Shown: piece by piece, positions 29,827 to 38,993 of the stretch
Layout of the letters: each line of letters opens with the position of its first letter
Numbering within the stretch: position 1 is the first letter of the stretch
DNA from: Anaerolineaceae bacterium
GTDB taxonomy: Bacteria; Chloroflexota; Anaerolineae; Anaerolineales; Anaerolineaceae
Reading direction: 5' to 3'
Length of the DNA stretch: 64,000 nucleotides
Assembly (NCBI GenBank): GCA_016841445.1
Contig: JAENZD010000005.1
Span: 62,001 to 126,000 of the forward strand
Translations under genes and position numbers: made by a program
The notes under the pieces: generated by a model
Told to the model about the DNA's origin: nothing
Database searches by the model: none
The model's input: only the letters and a program-made list of their open reading frames with translations

Positions 29827-31046
29827 TGAATTTCTTGCGCAAGCTCATCAAAAACCTGCCCACCTTCCTGACCGCCCTGGCCTTTGCCGTCGCCGTCTGG
29901 GTCTCCGCTGTCTCCCAGGCGGACCCCACCGAGACGCGTGCGCTCCCCCAACCCATCCCGCTGGAAGTGATCGGGCAGAACCCCAACCTGATGATCGTCA
30001 ACGACTTCACTGACGAGATCACGCTGACCCTTCTGGCACCCTCCACGATATTAGACCAGCTCGCCGGTGACAGCAGCGTGATTGAAGCCACCCTGGATCT
30101 TTCGGGGCTGACATCCGGCGTACATACCCTCACACCTCAGGTCAATATCGGCCTCGGCCCGGTGGACGTGGTGCGTATCAGTCCTGCCACGATCTTTATC
30201 GAACTTGAAACCATCGTAGAGGAAACCGTTCCCATCGTCGTGACCACAACCGGCAGCCCCGCAGTGGGCTTCCAGACCACCACACCGGAGCTGAGCTCAG
30301 AAGTTGTCCGCATCACAGGGGCACAGTCTTTTGTGGAATCAGTCGACCAGGTGTTGGCGGAAGTGGATGTGGACAATGCCACCGAGACGATCGAACGAAC
30401 AGTAACCCTGACAGCTTACGATGCTGAAAACAACCCCGTTGAATCGGTAACCCTCAACCCCGAGACGATCAACGTCACCATCCCCGTTGAACAGAGTGTC
30501 GGCTACCGCACCGTTGGCGTCAAACCTGTCACCACAGGAGAGCTTGCATTTGGCTATCGCTTGCTGAACATCTTCTCTGTCCCACCGACGGTGACCGTGT
30601 TCTCTTCCGATACCAACCTGGTGGAAAGCCTGCCCAGTTCCGTCGAGACCACACCTATCAACATCAACGAAGCTGATGTCACCCTTGAAACCCGCGTAAC
30701 CCTCGATCTGCCGGAAGGTGTGAACGTGGTCGGCAGCCAATTCGTGACCGTTCGGATCGAGATCGAAGCCATCATCGACAGCCGCCGATTCACCGATATC
30801 CCCGTGATGATCGAAGGGCTGGGTGCAGGTTTTGACGCAGTGCTCTCCCCTGAAAACGTGGATGTGATCCTGGAAGGTCCGGTAGCTATCCTGGACTCGC
30901 TCGCGCCTGAGAGCCTGCTGATCGTGGTGGACCTGACCGACCTGGGGCGCGGCGTGCACACCCTGGCCCCCGAAGTTCGATTGGATAACGAAGAGCTGAC
31001 AGTAGAATCGATTTTACCGAGTGCGGTCGAGGTGACGATAAATTAG
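29826..31046 (+). CDS. cdaR: YbbR-domain protein CdaR, regulator of diadenylate cyclase
   Basis: A 406-residue protein with an N-terminal membrane segment (LPTFLTALAFAVAVWVSAV) and four extracytoplasmic YbbR repeats. Each has a TL/SVEVTI-like strand ending (for example PETINVTIPVEQSVGYRTVG and ENVDVILEGPVAIL). CdaR binds and modulates CdaA at the membrane. The ATG at 29826 overlaps the cdaA stop by one base, pointing to translational coupling. glmM, the usual third member, is not here. Confidence 0.93.
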   Translation: MNFLRKLIKNLPTFLTALAFAVAVWVSAVSQADPTETRALPQPIPLEVIGQNPNLMIVNDFTDEITLTLLAPSTILDQLAGDSSVIEATLDLSGLTSGVHTLTPQVNIGLGPVDVVRISPATIFIELETIVEETVPIVVTTTGSPAVGFQTTTPELSSEVVRITGAQSFVESVDQVLAEVDVDNATETIERTVTLTAYDAENNPVESVTLNPETINVTIPVEQSVGYRTVGVKPVTTGELAFGYRLLNIFSVPPTVTVFSSDTNLVESLPSSVETTPININEADVTLETRVTLDLPEGVNVVGSQFVTVRIEIEAIIDSRRFTDIPVMIEGLGAGFDAVLSPENVDVILEGPVAILDSLAPESLLIVVDLTDLGRGVHTLAPEVRLDNEELTVESILPSAVEVTIN

Positions 31047-31111
31047 GGGAATCCCCGTTAAGGTTCCTCGCATTCCGTTTCATTTCTGGGAAAAACTTGG
31101 AGCACATTAGC

Positions 31112-31294
31112 TTAAATCAACACATTTTCCAGTGGTAACATAACAACTGCGCATAGCACATTATCGTCAATTACCTCAATCTCATTCTCACCTTTCAATA
31201 TTCTTAACACTCCAAAGATGGCCCTCGCGTGCTGGCGGTCCTCCCAATGATTGATTCTCTTGGCATCACGAGGAGCGTTTGCGAAGTGGTGATC
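31112..31294 (-). pseudogene. Possible coding remnant without a start codon
   Basis: A reverse frame of 60 sense codons between two stops, with protein-like composition (HHFANAPRDAKRINHW, ARAIFGVLRILKGENEIEV, DDNVLCAVVMLPLENVLI) but no ATG or good alternative start. It lies downstream of, and on the same strand as, the PD-(D/E)XK-like gene. It may be the tail of a decayed gene. I recognise no family. The rest of 31047-31383 shows nothing. Confidence 0.3.
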
Positions 31295-31383
31295 TCATCT
31301 TTTCATCAAGAATCGTTTTCATAAAATCCAAAAATTAGATTTTAGAGAAAATTCAGTTGTGTTTAAGAAATTTGATCACCCGT

Positions 31384-32094
31384 TTAGCCATTTTCCGGAT
31401 TTACTGGCAAATATAACTGCTTCACCCTCTGATGAAGTTCCCCTTCTCTCTCAATCCCCAGCGTTTTCTCCATCCCCCTAATCTCCTTGCCCCAATCCTC
31501 CTTGCTCTGCGGACAGTTCATAGCGTCGCGTCTTTTATCCCCATAGAAATAGATGAAAAGCATCCGAGTAGGGATCGCTGGCTTGCATTCCTTCATCAGG
31601 AAGTATAACGTCGCCAGCCTGTTTGCGTATTGATAATATTTCTCTTTCCAGATGTCCAATAATGAAGTCTGATCGGAAAAAGCAGCCATCGTCCTTTCCA
31701 ATGCGGCATTGATCTTTGCAAGGCTTTTCTCATTCGATGCACCGCAGTGGCTTTCAATCTCTTTGACGTGCGCTTTGGCTTCCACCAGCAGCCATTCCCG
31801 TTGTTGATCCTTATAGGTGATTTCTCCCACCGCATCCCAATTCTGTGAGTTGCCATGTGCTGGCCAAAATGCTTTCCAGTGTCCTCTCGCATCCGGGTCA
31901 GAGATAAATTCAAGCCCTACCAGTTCTTTATCAAAATTGAATCGATCATCCGTTTGATGATATCCAAAATCCAGCCAGCGAATGCTTTCGCCCCCTGTCA
32001 TTTCAATGATTCGATCAGATAATTCTTTCCGGTGATAGCCCAAATATCGCAGCAGGTGCCATTCACTTCCATAACCACAACCGATTCTTCCCAT
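31384..32094 (-). CDS. Uncharacterised protein with a PD-(D/E)XK-like motif
   Basis: A 236-residue protein with a strong AGGAGGG site. The segment NWDAVGEITYKDQQREWLLV followed by EAKAH has the D...(15 residues)...ExK spacing of the PD-(D/E)XK nuclease superfamily. Tyr/Trp-rich helices follow (IWKEKYYQYANRLATLYFL). A nuclease or nuclease-fold binding protein is a fair inference, not proven. It stands in an accessory stretch with broken genes. No methylase or toxin partner is adjacent. Confidence 0.6.
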   Translation of the reverse strand: MGRIGCGYGSEWHLLRYLGYHRKELSDRIIEMTGGESIRWLDFGYHQTDDRFNFDKELVGLEFISDPDARGHWKAFWPAHGNSQNWDAVGEITYKDQQREWLLVEAKAHVKEIESHCGASNEKSLAKINAALERTMAAFSDQTSLLDIWKEKYYQYANRLATLYFLMKECKPAIPTRMLFIYFYGDKRRDAMNCPQSKEDWGKEIRGMEKTLGIEREGELHQRVKQLYLPVNPENG

Positions 32095-32324
32095 TGACCA
32101 ATCCCTCCTTATATTGAAAGGTGAATATATAGTTTGCCCTAAGAGGATTATAACATCGACCCAGCATCACTTCAGATGTAAAGCCTCTCTCATCCTCTTC
32201 CTACTCAATTGAAAATTCGGCTGATGTTATAATGGTCACATCCACGATCCTCAGAATCTTTATCACCGATGCCACAACTTATCACCTTCTTAACGCCATA
32301 AGGTCTACCTCACCTGGAGTTTAT

Positions 32325-33224
32325 ATGATCCACTGCAAAAAATGTGAAATCGATAACCCTGAAACTGCTTTAACATGTCAGAACTGCGGAGCGGACCTTT
32401 TAGAGCAATATCTCACGCCGGAAAAGACAAAGCGGCTGGGAAAATGAATTGCCTATCCGATCTTAGTGATCCTGGCGACCGTTATTCCCGGTGTCATCAG
32501 CAGCCTGATTGCAGGGCGTTTTGAATTCATCTGCCCCTCGATTGGTTTTGTATTTGCAATCATCATCGTTCTCACCGCCAACAAAGTCCCAGCCGCCAGT
32601 GACAACCCATACTACAACCGCGCCATCTACCACGCCAAGAGGGATCCACACCAGGCAACCGCGGATTACACTCAATATCTCGATCAGATAGGGGATGACC
32701 CCAAAATGGCTGGCATTCGCAGGTCTATTCTCAAAATCCGGCTCCAGCTTCATGAAGAATTGGGGATGACGGAAGAAGCCAAAGCCGGTGCAGCGGAAAT
32801 CGTCGACCAGCTCAACGGAATGATCCGGGACTCGAAAAAATCTCCCAGCCAAGCCAAGAAATTTATTAAAGAGCGGGATGACCTCGTCAGAGCTCATCAA
32901 CTCACCCTAAAAACAGCCCCCCTGTTCGGCCATTGTATCCTGTGCGGCAGGAATCAGGAGGGTAGGAGTTTTGGGTTTTCATACGGTAAGTTATCCGGGG
33001 CTGGCATCCTTCCAATCCCGGGAGTCGGCATTATTGGTGGTTCAAGCTACCGGATCACCGGTCACAAGAGCTGTCATCTTTGTTATCAGTGCTACTCCGG
33101 TTTCAGCGAGGAGAGGGGAAGTAAGCTAGCCATCCGGGCGATGAAACCAGCACTGAAAAAGCAAGGATACGATTCTTTTTTCACCCCCGACCAGATGTCT
33201 TCAATGACGATCAGTAAAGGTTAA
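32325..33224 (+). pseudogene. Zinc-ribbon membrane protein gene interrupted by an in-frame TGA
   Basis: From an ATG at 32325 (GGAG upstream) the frame encodes MIHCKKCEIDNPETALTCQN and CGADLL, a zinc ribbon, then KTKRLGK and a TGA at 32445-32447. The same frame continues at once as IAYPILVILATVIPGVISSL, two hydrophobic helices, a helical region, and a C-terminal part with CILCGR and CHLCYQCY. A TGG-to-TGA change (GKWIAYP) would restore one 299-codon protein like the zinc-ribbon membrane proteins nearby. Re-initiation at the GTG at 32466 is possible but lacks a ribosome site. Either a recent nonsense mutation or a sequencing error. Confidence 0.65.
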
Positions 33225-33231
33225 ACTCAAC

Positions 33232-33579
33232 CTATCCTTCACCGCCCCGATCAGGTATGGCTTTTCCCACAACATAGATATATTGCAGGGGGGTCGAACC
33301 GGCATTCCGAATATTATGGGTTGTATTCGGTGGGCAGTACAGGACGGAATCCGCATCGAAAGGTATGGATCCCGAATCACTGTACTCAAATTCACCTTCC
33401 CCTGCCAGAACGATGATTATTTCTTCATAGCTATCCGTGCTGTGTTCGCCAACTGTTTCACCGGGCTGCAGCGTGACTTTTCCCGAGCGCAAGGTAACGG
33501 TCTCCGGCGGTCCACCAAGCAGCTTGAGGTATTTCTCTCCATGGTCGTTTGCATTGATCTTCTTCGGGTAAGCCTTCAT
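33232..33579 (-). CDS. Cupin-domain protein
   Basis: A 115-residue single-domain cupin. Motif 1 reads GETVGEHSTDSYEEIIIVLAG with candidate metal ligands His and Glu, and motif 2 is PPNTTHNIRNAG with a His. Small cupins can be sugar isomerases, oxygenases or sensors. No activity can be assigned. The ATG at 33579 with AGAAGG upstream is preferred to a TTG at 33600. Confidence 0.8.
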   Translation of the reverse strand: MKAYPKKINANDHGEKYLKLLGGPPETVTLRSGKVTLQPGETVGEHSTDSYEEIIIVLAGEGEFEYSDSGSIPFDADSVLYCPPNTTHNIRNAGSTPLQYIYVVGKAIPDRGGEG

Positions 33580-33755
33580 CGATTCCAGCCTTCTATTCAA
33601 AATTCTGCGGAATTTTCCCTATAAAAAAAATGAGCCGAAAATGTAAGTTTGCGCGCCAACACAAGCTTATTTTTCCCGTCACCGGTCTTCATTCATCTGC
33701 CTAATTTCAGCTGATACAGATCAGTTCTCGTCAGGTTGAAAACCCAACCACCATT

Positions 33756-34289
33756 TTACGCTTCTGACTGCTCCTGGTTGTAATATTCCGAGAGCTTCAT
33801 GAACCAGGGGTTGATCATCTGGCGGACGACATCCGCACCCGAATCCGTGCCTGACTTATTGCTGATGTTTTCCAGGTAGAAATAATGCCGGATGGCGTCT
33901 TTGAAGATGATCTCTAGATGCTCTTCGTAGCTCCAGGTCTTGGGAGCAAAACCGCGCCCGATCATCTGGCTGCCCCGGTTAAGGAAGGTCATATCACTGG
34001 CCGGGTACACGAACTGCTCGATCTGCTTTCCAGAAGGGTTGCGCAGGATGATGACCTGATCCTGTGCATCATCAATCGCCATGGCCATATCCGGTTTAGC
34101 CTGCTTGCTCTTGCTTTTTGCCATCAGCATCGGGTCATTCGGCCCAAACTGTGGGAAGTGCTCAGCGAGATAGCCACGGAAACCCTTTTCCTTACTTTTT
34201 GATCGCAGCCGGCTGATCCCCCATGAGATGAGCGCAATCAACATGAATATAAGAAAATAAAATACAAACGATCCAAAAAAATCACCCAT
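33756..34289 (-). CDS. Uncharacterised membrane-anchored protein
   Basis: A 177-residue protein with one N-terminal hydrophobic helix (FFGSFVFYFLIFMLIALISW), a basic stretch, and a soluble domain (about 60-177) with no motif I recognise. A GGAGATATC site precedes the ATG. It is divergent from the WG-repeat gene, with about 200 bases between them that include a likely promoter region but no further gene. Confidence 0.6.
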   Translation of the reverse strand: MGDFFGSFVFYFLIFMLIALISWGISRLRSKSKEKGFRGYLAEHFPQFGPNDPMLMAKSKSKQAKPDMAMAIDDAQDQVIILRNPSGKQIEQFVYPASDMTFLNRGSQMIGRGFAPKTWSYEEHLEIIFKDAIRHYFYLENISNKSGTDSGADVVRQMINPWFMKLSEYYNQEQSEA

Positions 34290-34495
34290 GATATCTCCAT
34301 TCTAGAGGTCCTGAAAATATTATATCATGCTCAAGGGTTGCGTTTATTGAACCATGTAAAAGTCATGAAGAAATCTTTGCTTTAATTGGAGATTGGCCAA
34401 ATTTCGTTAAAATGACGCAGGTTTTAGTTATAGTTTTATATCATATGATAAAATAATAGCTGATAGATTTTCAGAAAAGATCAAGGGAGAGAAAT

Positions 34496-35830
34496 ATGGT
34501 ACAAACTAATTGTCCAAATTGTGGTAAAGAAATTTCCGACCAGGTCAAGTCCTGCCCTCATTGCGGTTTCGATTTACAGGAGAAAGCTGCGACACCTGCT
34601 GATCGAGGTGAAGCAGCACCCAAGAAAATGTCTAAAAAGACAATGTGGTTCATTATTGGTGGGGTCGCACTCGTGATCCTGCTGGTGATTTGCCTGATAG
34701 TTGCTGTGATTGCGGGCGTCTTCACATTCGGCGGCACCTCCAGGGGATCGGCAGATGAAAACCTGCTATTTGATGATGGCCTCGTCCGGTTCAGCTGGGA
34801 CGGCGAGGAATACGGCTATCTCGATAAAAAGGGTGAAATCATCATTAACCCCCAATTTGATTACGCTACGGCGTTTCAGAACGGGTATGCAATTGTCACC
34901 AGCGGTGATGAATACGGTGTGATCGATAAAAAGGGGGATTATATCATCAACCCCTCCTACGAAGAGCTGGCGTTCGGTTCCGAAAAGGATTATATCTTCA
35001 TTTTTGCAGATGATGACGAATGGGGCTACATGGATCTTAAAGAAGAAGTCCTGATCAGACCAAAGTATGATTATGCCAGCCAATTCTTTACAGACTTTAA
35101 ACTGGCAATTGTTTATCTTGATGATGCTTATGGTGCGATTGATAAGAATGGCGACTACATCTTCAGACCTAAATTTATTTTATTCCAGGGCTTTACCGAC
35201 AGCGGCTATACAGGTGCTGCAATGGCTAATGACTCCGATAGGGAATGGGGTGTGATCAACACTGAAGGAGAATTCGTCATTGAAACGCAGTACGAAAACT
35301 TTGTCTATGTCTGCGAGAATGATCTGGTCCGGATCGAAGATGATGACGAATTTGGGTTTGTGGACCTGGATAATGAAGAAGTCATTGATATTCAGTTCAG
35401 CGATGCCAGCTGTTTTGTTGATGGTTATGCTGCAGTAGCAAATGATGATGACGAATGGGGTGTGATCAACGAAAAAGGAGAATACGTCATTGAACCAAGG
35501 TATGAGTTTATCAATTCTTTTAATGAAAACGGGATCTTCCTTTACACGGATGATGATGAATATGGTTTCGTGAGTATTAAAGATGGCGTCATCCTCAGGG
35601 CAAATTATGAGGATGCTTATGATTTCAAAAACGGTCTGGCTGCTGTGCTTGATGACGATGAGTGGGGGTACATCAACACCAAAGGTGAATGGGTGATTGA
35701 ACCTCAATTTGACTTCGCATCCTCATTCTACGATGATGGTTATGCCGTCGTTTCCGATCATGGTGATTACGGTGTGATCGATAAAAGAGGGAACTTTGTG
35801 ATCGAACCGGATTTCGAGAGTATTGATTAG
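34496..35830 (+). CDS. Zinc-ribbon membrane protein with ten WG repeats
   Basis: A 444-residue protein. An N-terminal zinc ribbon (CPNCGKEISDQVKSCPHCG) is followed by a transmembrane helix (about 48-74) and then ten repeats of roughly 37-39 residues. Each is centred on an acidic DDDEWG/DEYG-type motif followed by V/F-I/D-x-KG. WG (KWG) repeats form solenoid or propeller-like binding surfaces. The extreme Asp/Glu content suggests calcium or cation binding. The ribbon is probably cytoplasmic and the repeats outside. A strong terminator follows. Confidence 0.85.
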   Translation: MVQTNCPNCGKEISDQVKSCPHCGFDLQEKAATPADRGEAAPKKMSKKTMWFIIGGVALVILLVICLIVAVIAGVFTFGGTSRGSADENLLFDDGLVRFSWDGEEYGYLDKKGEIIINPQFDYATAFQNGYAIVTSGDEYGVIDKKGDYIINPSYEELAFGSEKDYIFIFADDDEWGYMDLKEEVLIRPKYDYASQFFTDFKLAIVYLDDAYGAIDKNGDYIFRPKFILFQGFTDSGYTGAAMANDSDREWGVINTEGEFVIETQYENFVYVCENDLVRIEDDDEFGFVDLDNEEVIDIQFSDASCFVDGYAAVANDDDEWGVINEKGEYVIEPRYEFINSFNENGIFLYTDDDEYGFVSIKDGVILRANYEDAYDFKNGLAAVLDDDEWGYINTKGEWVIEPQFDFASSFYDDGYAVVSDHGDYGVIDKRGNFVIEPDFESID

Positions 35831-35885
35831 GGAAAGTTTTTTGAAACCTTAACAACTTACACAAATCTTTAAATGAATGCTGGAC

Positions 35886-35920
35886 ATGGGCTTCTCTCCA
35901 CCGGAGAAGCCCATTTTAGT
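35886..35920 (+). terminator. Intrinsic terminator
   Basis: Perfect 11-bp stem ATGGGCTTCTC / GAGAAGCCCAT with a 7-base loop, followed by TTTAGTT. It ends the WG-repeat transcript. Confidence 0.8.
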
Positions 35921-36003
35921 TATTAATACCATAATCAAAGAAGCCGCAAAATCAGGTCTTCTTTTGCATACGCTTGCTTATTGATCCCTTCACAAGCTTC
36001 CGT

Positions 36004-36192
36004 TTATTGATTGCTTTCTATCTGGTAGATCATCGCTTGATGGTACGTATGGCTCATCAAACCCAACTGCATATAGGATATGCCGCCTAAAGGCTTCCAG
36101 CCCGTCTCGATCATGCGGTTGACCTCTGTGATCAATTCTTTCAACGCCTTTTCCGGGTTTGCCCTGCTCGACCAAACAACTTGATACTGCAT
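36004..36192 (-). CDS. DUF1737 domain protein
   Basis: A 62-residue protein, MQYQVVWSSRANPEKALKEL followed by ITEVNRMIETGWKPLGGISY and a YHQAMI tail. This matches the small DUF1737 fold (GW-PLGG...QAM). Function unknown; such proteins occur singly or fused to other domains. Confidence 0.75.
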   Translation of the reverse strand: MQYQVVWSSRANPEKALKELITEVNRMIETGWKPLGGISYMQLGLMSHTYHQAMIYQIESNQ

Positions 36193-36329
36193 GACTCACT
36201 TGCCTTTCAAATAAACAATTCAGGACGGCCACCTGTCAATCAAAATAGCGTCAATGGGGTCGGTAATCATTAATGATCGTCAGGTTGGAGCCCCGACCTG
36301 CGACTCATTCTATTGTAGTGATTGATATC

Positions 36330-36776
36330 CTATACCCACGCCACATAAGGCCCTTCGCCCCGCAGCAGTTCCGCCAAACGCTCACCCTCGCGGGAACCCG
36401 CCCGGTCTGCCAGGAGCGGGATCAGTTTATTTCTTGTGAGGGTTTCGCTGGTGTCGTTCACATTGGTTTCAATCTCAACGCCAACATCTTTCAGCAGCAA
36501 CCGTATTGTGGCTTCGTCGATCTCTAATTTTGCGGTCAGTTCAGCAATCGTATAGGTTTTCGGATTAGCTTCGATGACGGCATCCAGGAAGTTCGCGATT
36601 CGCTTCAAATAATCCACCACCTGGGAAACGTCTATATCCGTCCACTCGATCAGCTCTTCCACAGACGCCATCAAATTATCCCCACTCGCCTGAATATCCA
36701 TAATGACCGCATTGGGATCTCGACCAATGCGTTGACCTTTCTCATCAACGGGTTGATTCAAGTGTAAATCACTCAT
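36330..36776 (-). CDS. Uncharacterised helical protein
   Basis: A 148-residue soluble protein. The centre (TYTIAELTAKLEIDEATIRL) resembles a winged-helix or HTH segment, and the C-terminus is ADRAGSREGERLAELLRGE. No family is recognised. AAGG precedes the ATG. It could be a small DNA-binding protein. Confidence 0.55.
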   Translation of the reverse strand: MSDLHLNQPVDEKGQRIGRDPNAVIMDIQASGDNLMASVEELIEWTDIDVSQVVDYLKRIANFLDAVIEANPKTYTIAELTAKLEIDEATIRLLLKDVGVEIETNVNDTSETLTRNKLIPLLADRAGSREGERLAELLRGEGPYVAWV

Positions 36777-36849
36777 TCTGTCGCCTTTCGTGATTAGATA
36801 TTTTTTATTATAAACCCATAATCTTTAAAAATACCCGTACAGAGCCGTT

Positions 36850-36871
36850 GAGACGTTGCACTTAACGTCTC
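36850..36871. repeat. Dispersed palindromic repeat, copy 2 (short form)
   Basis: GAGACGTT and AACGTCTC around GCACTT. It shares the core GAGACGTTGCA...AACGTCTCT with the perfect palindrome at 26114-26145. Confidence 0.6.
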
Positions 36872-36997
36872 TCCCTGTCAGAAATACCTTATCTCAACTC
36901 CACTTAAAAAAATTATCATCCACGGCGGTAGATCACAATATTATTCTTGCTCTGTTTGGAAATTTACTAAGGATTTATCTCTTGACTTTTTCCCCTA

Positions 36998-37034
36998 TTG
37001 GGGCTTCACCCGGTTTCCTCAGGTGAAGCCCCAA
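36998..37034. terminator. Strong hairpin after the VWA gene
   Basis: A perfect 13-bp stem, TTGGGGCTTCACC / GGTGAAGCCCCAA, with an 11-base loop begins 15 bases past the VWA stop. Neither strand has a proper T-run, so it may be a 3'-end stabiliser or weak terminator. The rest of 36872-36997 shows nothing. Confidence 0.5.
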
Positions 37035-37048
37035 CCCCTTCCCCCTGG

Positions 37049-38974
37049 TTATACTCGAACTAAAACTGCCATCATCATTTCCGGAAATGCTAGGGTCGAT
37101 GGTGCTATCTGCAGGAACGAACGCCCCATTACACCCTGTCCGGCTTTGATATCCAAATCCTTCTTGAGATACTCTGGCAAGATACCGCATTGAATCGTGA
37201 AATCCTGTCCACCCATCTGGATGTTGAGATGATACACGGGCGTGGTAAACGGCAGCCCTCCCAGCAAACTGTCTTCCTGCTCACCATGCGGGGGCGCATC
37301 TTTCACCAGTTCTTTGGGAACATAATTCAAAGTAAGTGATGAGATCAGGTGCATTGCCAATGATCCACCACCGAAATCCATCTTGCAGGTCGGTACATCA
37401 CCATCCAAATTCAATGGGATACGCCATCCCCGGTAGCGCAGCGGCTGCCGGCTGAAGACGATCACCCCGCGGCCGGGGTCAATCTGGAGGAACAAGTCTT
37501 TCAAAACATCCATCCCCAACATCAGATCAACAGGTGTACCCAACGCGTTTGAAAGCGAATTACAAGCCTGGGCATCATGGGTAAAGGTCACCGGCCCATC
37601 TACAAACCGCCACGTGTGAGGTACACGCCCAATTGATCTCTCAGCACCTGTATCGATCAGCACTGAAACTCCTTCCACATCAGCAATCATCGCCCCTTTG
37701 ATAAATGCCAGTGGGTAATCTCGGATGGATTGGTAGCCGCGTTTATTTTCATAGGACATCTGGTGGATCCGTTTCCGCTGCAAGGCATCCATCCCTATTT
37801 CCATTTTTTGCGACATTTCAGAATACTTATTAAAGGTGTCCCCGGATATACTGTTCTTATAGCGGCGTAGTGATTCCTTCATCATCATGGATGAACCCTG
37901 CCGGTCCCCTGCCCTCTCCATTTTCAAGGCTTCAGTCGCTTTATCAGCCAGGTCCACCTCCGCAAACCGCTCCATTAACCCCGGATCCTTTTTAACAGCG
38001 ATTTCATCCGGCTCTGGAACAACATTGAACACCAGGTCGGTCTGCTCTTTCTGGGTATTCTGATCCAGATCAAAAGCGCTCAACTTCACCGGGATAGTGA
38101 TTGCATCACCTGAAACCCCTGCCAGGTTGGAAAGCTTAAGAAAAATCGATTGCGCCTGATCAGCCGACATGCTCCCTATATGGATTTTTGCCTGACCGCC
38201 ATTTCTTTCAAACCGCCAACCGCCAGAAACATCAAGCACAATCGCATCTGGTAAGGTTAATGTGATTTGAACATCCTTCAGAACAAAATTAACGATCTCA
38301 TCAAATTCGCGTTCGAATACCAGTGGGATGGCATTGACTGTTTCCAAGAAATGGAAGCTCCCACCGCCCAGATTCGCCATTGCCTCCAGCAAGTGCTCAT
38401 CATAATCCTGCCCCACACCAAAACATGAGGTTGAAATGCCGCGGGTGAACAGCTCCTGTGCATGCATTGAAAGAAAATTCGGATTCCGCTCGCCAACATT
38501 CGCCAGTCCATCCGTCAGGAGCAGCGTGCGGTTGAAGGTTTTATCTTTCAGCGCCTCTGCCACCTCCCGTGAGCCGGTCAACCAGCCGCCGTACAAATTC
38601 GTACTGCCTCCCGTTTGAACGCTTTCAATTTTTCGCTTGATCGCCTTCTTCACCGCCGGTGTCAGAACCTGGGAATGAGCCAGCGTATCAACGGTATTGT
38701 CATAGATCACAACAGCCGCACGGTCCTGCGCACTCATCAAATCAATCACATGCTTGGCAGCCTCTTTGACGAAGTGCAGTTTATCACCATGCATCGATCC
38801 GCTGCGGTCGATCACCAGTGAGAGGTTCAGCGGCAAATGTGGCCGGTCTTCCGCAGCGGGTGGGGCTTGCAGCTTGATTTCCACGATCCGCTCCCCTGCC
38901 TTGCCAGCCGGGATCACAGCCTTATCCGCAATGACCTGGATCTTAATTGTTGGGTTACCTTTTTGTTTTTTCAT
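37049..38974 (-). CDS. VWA-domain protein fused to a retropepsin-like aspartyl protease region
   Basis: A 641-residue protein. The VWA domain (about 35-215) has an intact MIDAS, VIDRSGSMHGDK, with the later Thr and Asp in TGGSTNLYGG and LLLTDGLANVG. A middle beta-rich and helical region follows. From about 430 there is a clan AA-like segment: VLIDTGAERSIG and later LMLGMDVLKDLFLQID. A second, degenerate copy follows (MHLISSLTLNYVP, GVMGRSFLQI). No signal peptide, so likely cytoplasmic. The ATG at 38974 follows a GGGAG site and clears the upstream merR-like gene. Possibly a metal-dependent scaffold with peptidase activity. Confidence 0.75.
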   Translation of the reverse strand: MKKQKGNPTIKIQVIADKAVIPAGKAGERIVEIKLQAPPAAEDRPHLPLNLSLVIDRSGSMHGDKLHFVKEAAKHVIDLMSAQDRAAVVIYDNTVDTLAHSQVLTPAVKKAIKRKIESVQTGGSTNLYGGWLTGSREVAEALKDKTFNRTLLLTDGLANVGERNPNFLSMHAQELFTRGISTSCFGVGQDYDEHLLEAMANLGGGSFHFLETVNAIPLVFEREFDEIVNFVLKDVQITLTLPDAIVLDVSGGWRFERNGGQAKIHIGSMSADQAQSIFLKLSNLAGVSGDAITIPVKLSAFDLDQNTQKEQTDLVFNVVPEPDEIAVKKDPGLMERFAEVDLADKATEALKMERAGDRQGSSMMMKESLRRYKNSISGDTFNKYSEMSQKMEIGMDALQRKRIHQMSYENKRGYQSIRDYPLAFIKGAMIADVEGVSVLIDTGAERSIGRVPHTWRFVDGPVTFTHDAQACNSLSNALGTPVDLMLGMDVLKDLFLQIDPGRGVIVFSRQPLRYRGWRIPLNLDGDVPTCKMDFGGGSLAMHLISSLTLNYVPKELVKDAPPHGEQEDSLLGGLPFTTPVYHLNIQMGGQDFTIQCGILPEYLKKDLDIKAGQGVMGRSFLQIAPSTLAFPEMMMAVLVRV

Positions 38975-38993
38975 TTCACACTCTCCCTTTGGT

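Noticed and set aside
32445-32447. Selenocysteine codon
   Set aside because: The local context fits Trp (GKWIAYP), there is no redox motif at this site, and no SECIS-like hairpin directly after the TGA was evident.
34766-35707. Long reverse-strand frames over the WG-repeat gene
   Set aside because: They are complementary shadows of the repetitive GAT/GAA-rich gene and have no ribosome sites or protein family features.
35300-35790. CRISPR-like direct repeats
   Set aside because: The repeated GATGATGACGAATGGGG-type units are codons of the WG repeats in a continuous frame, with diverged copies and no spacers.
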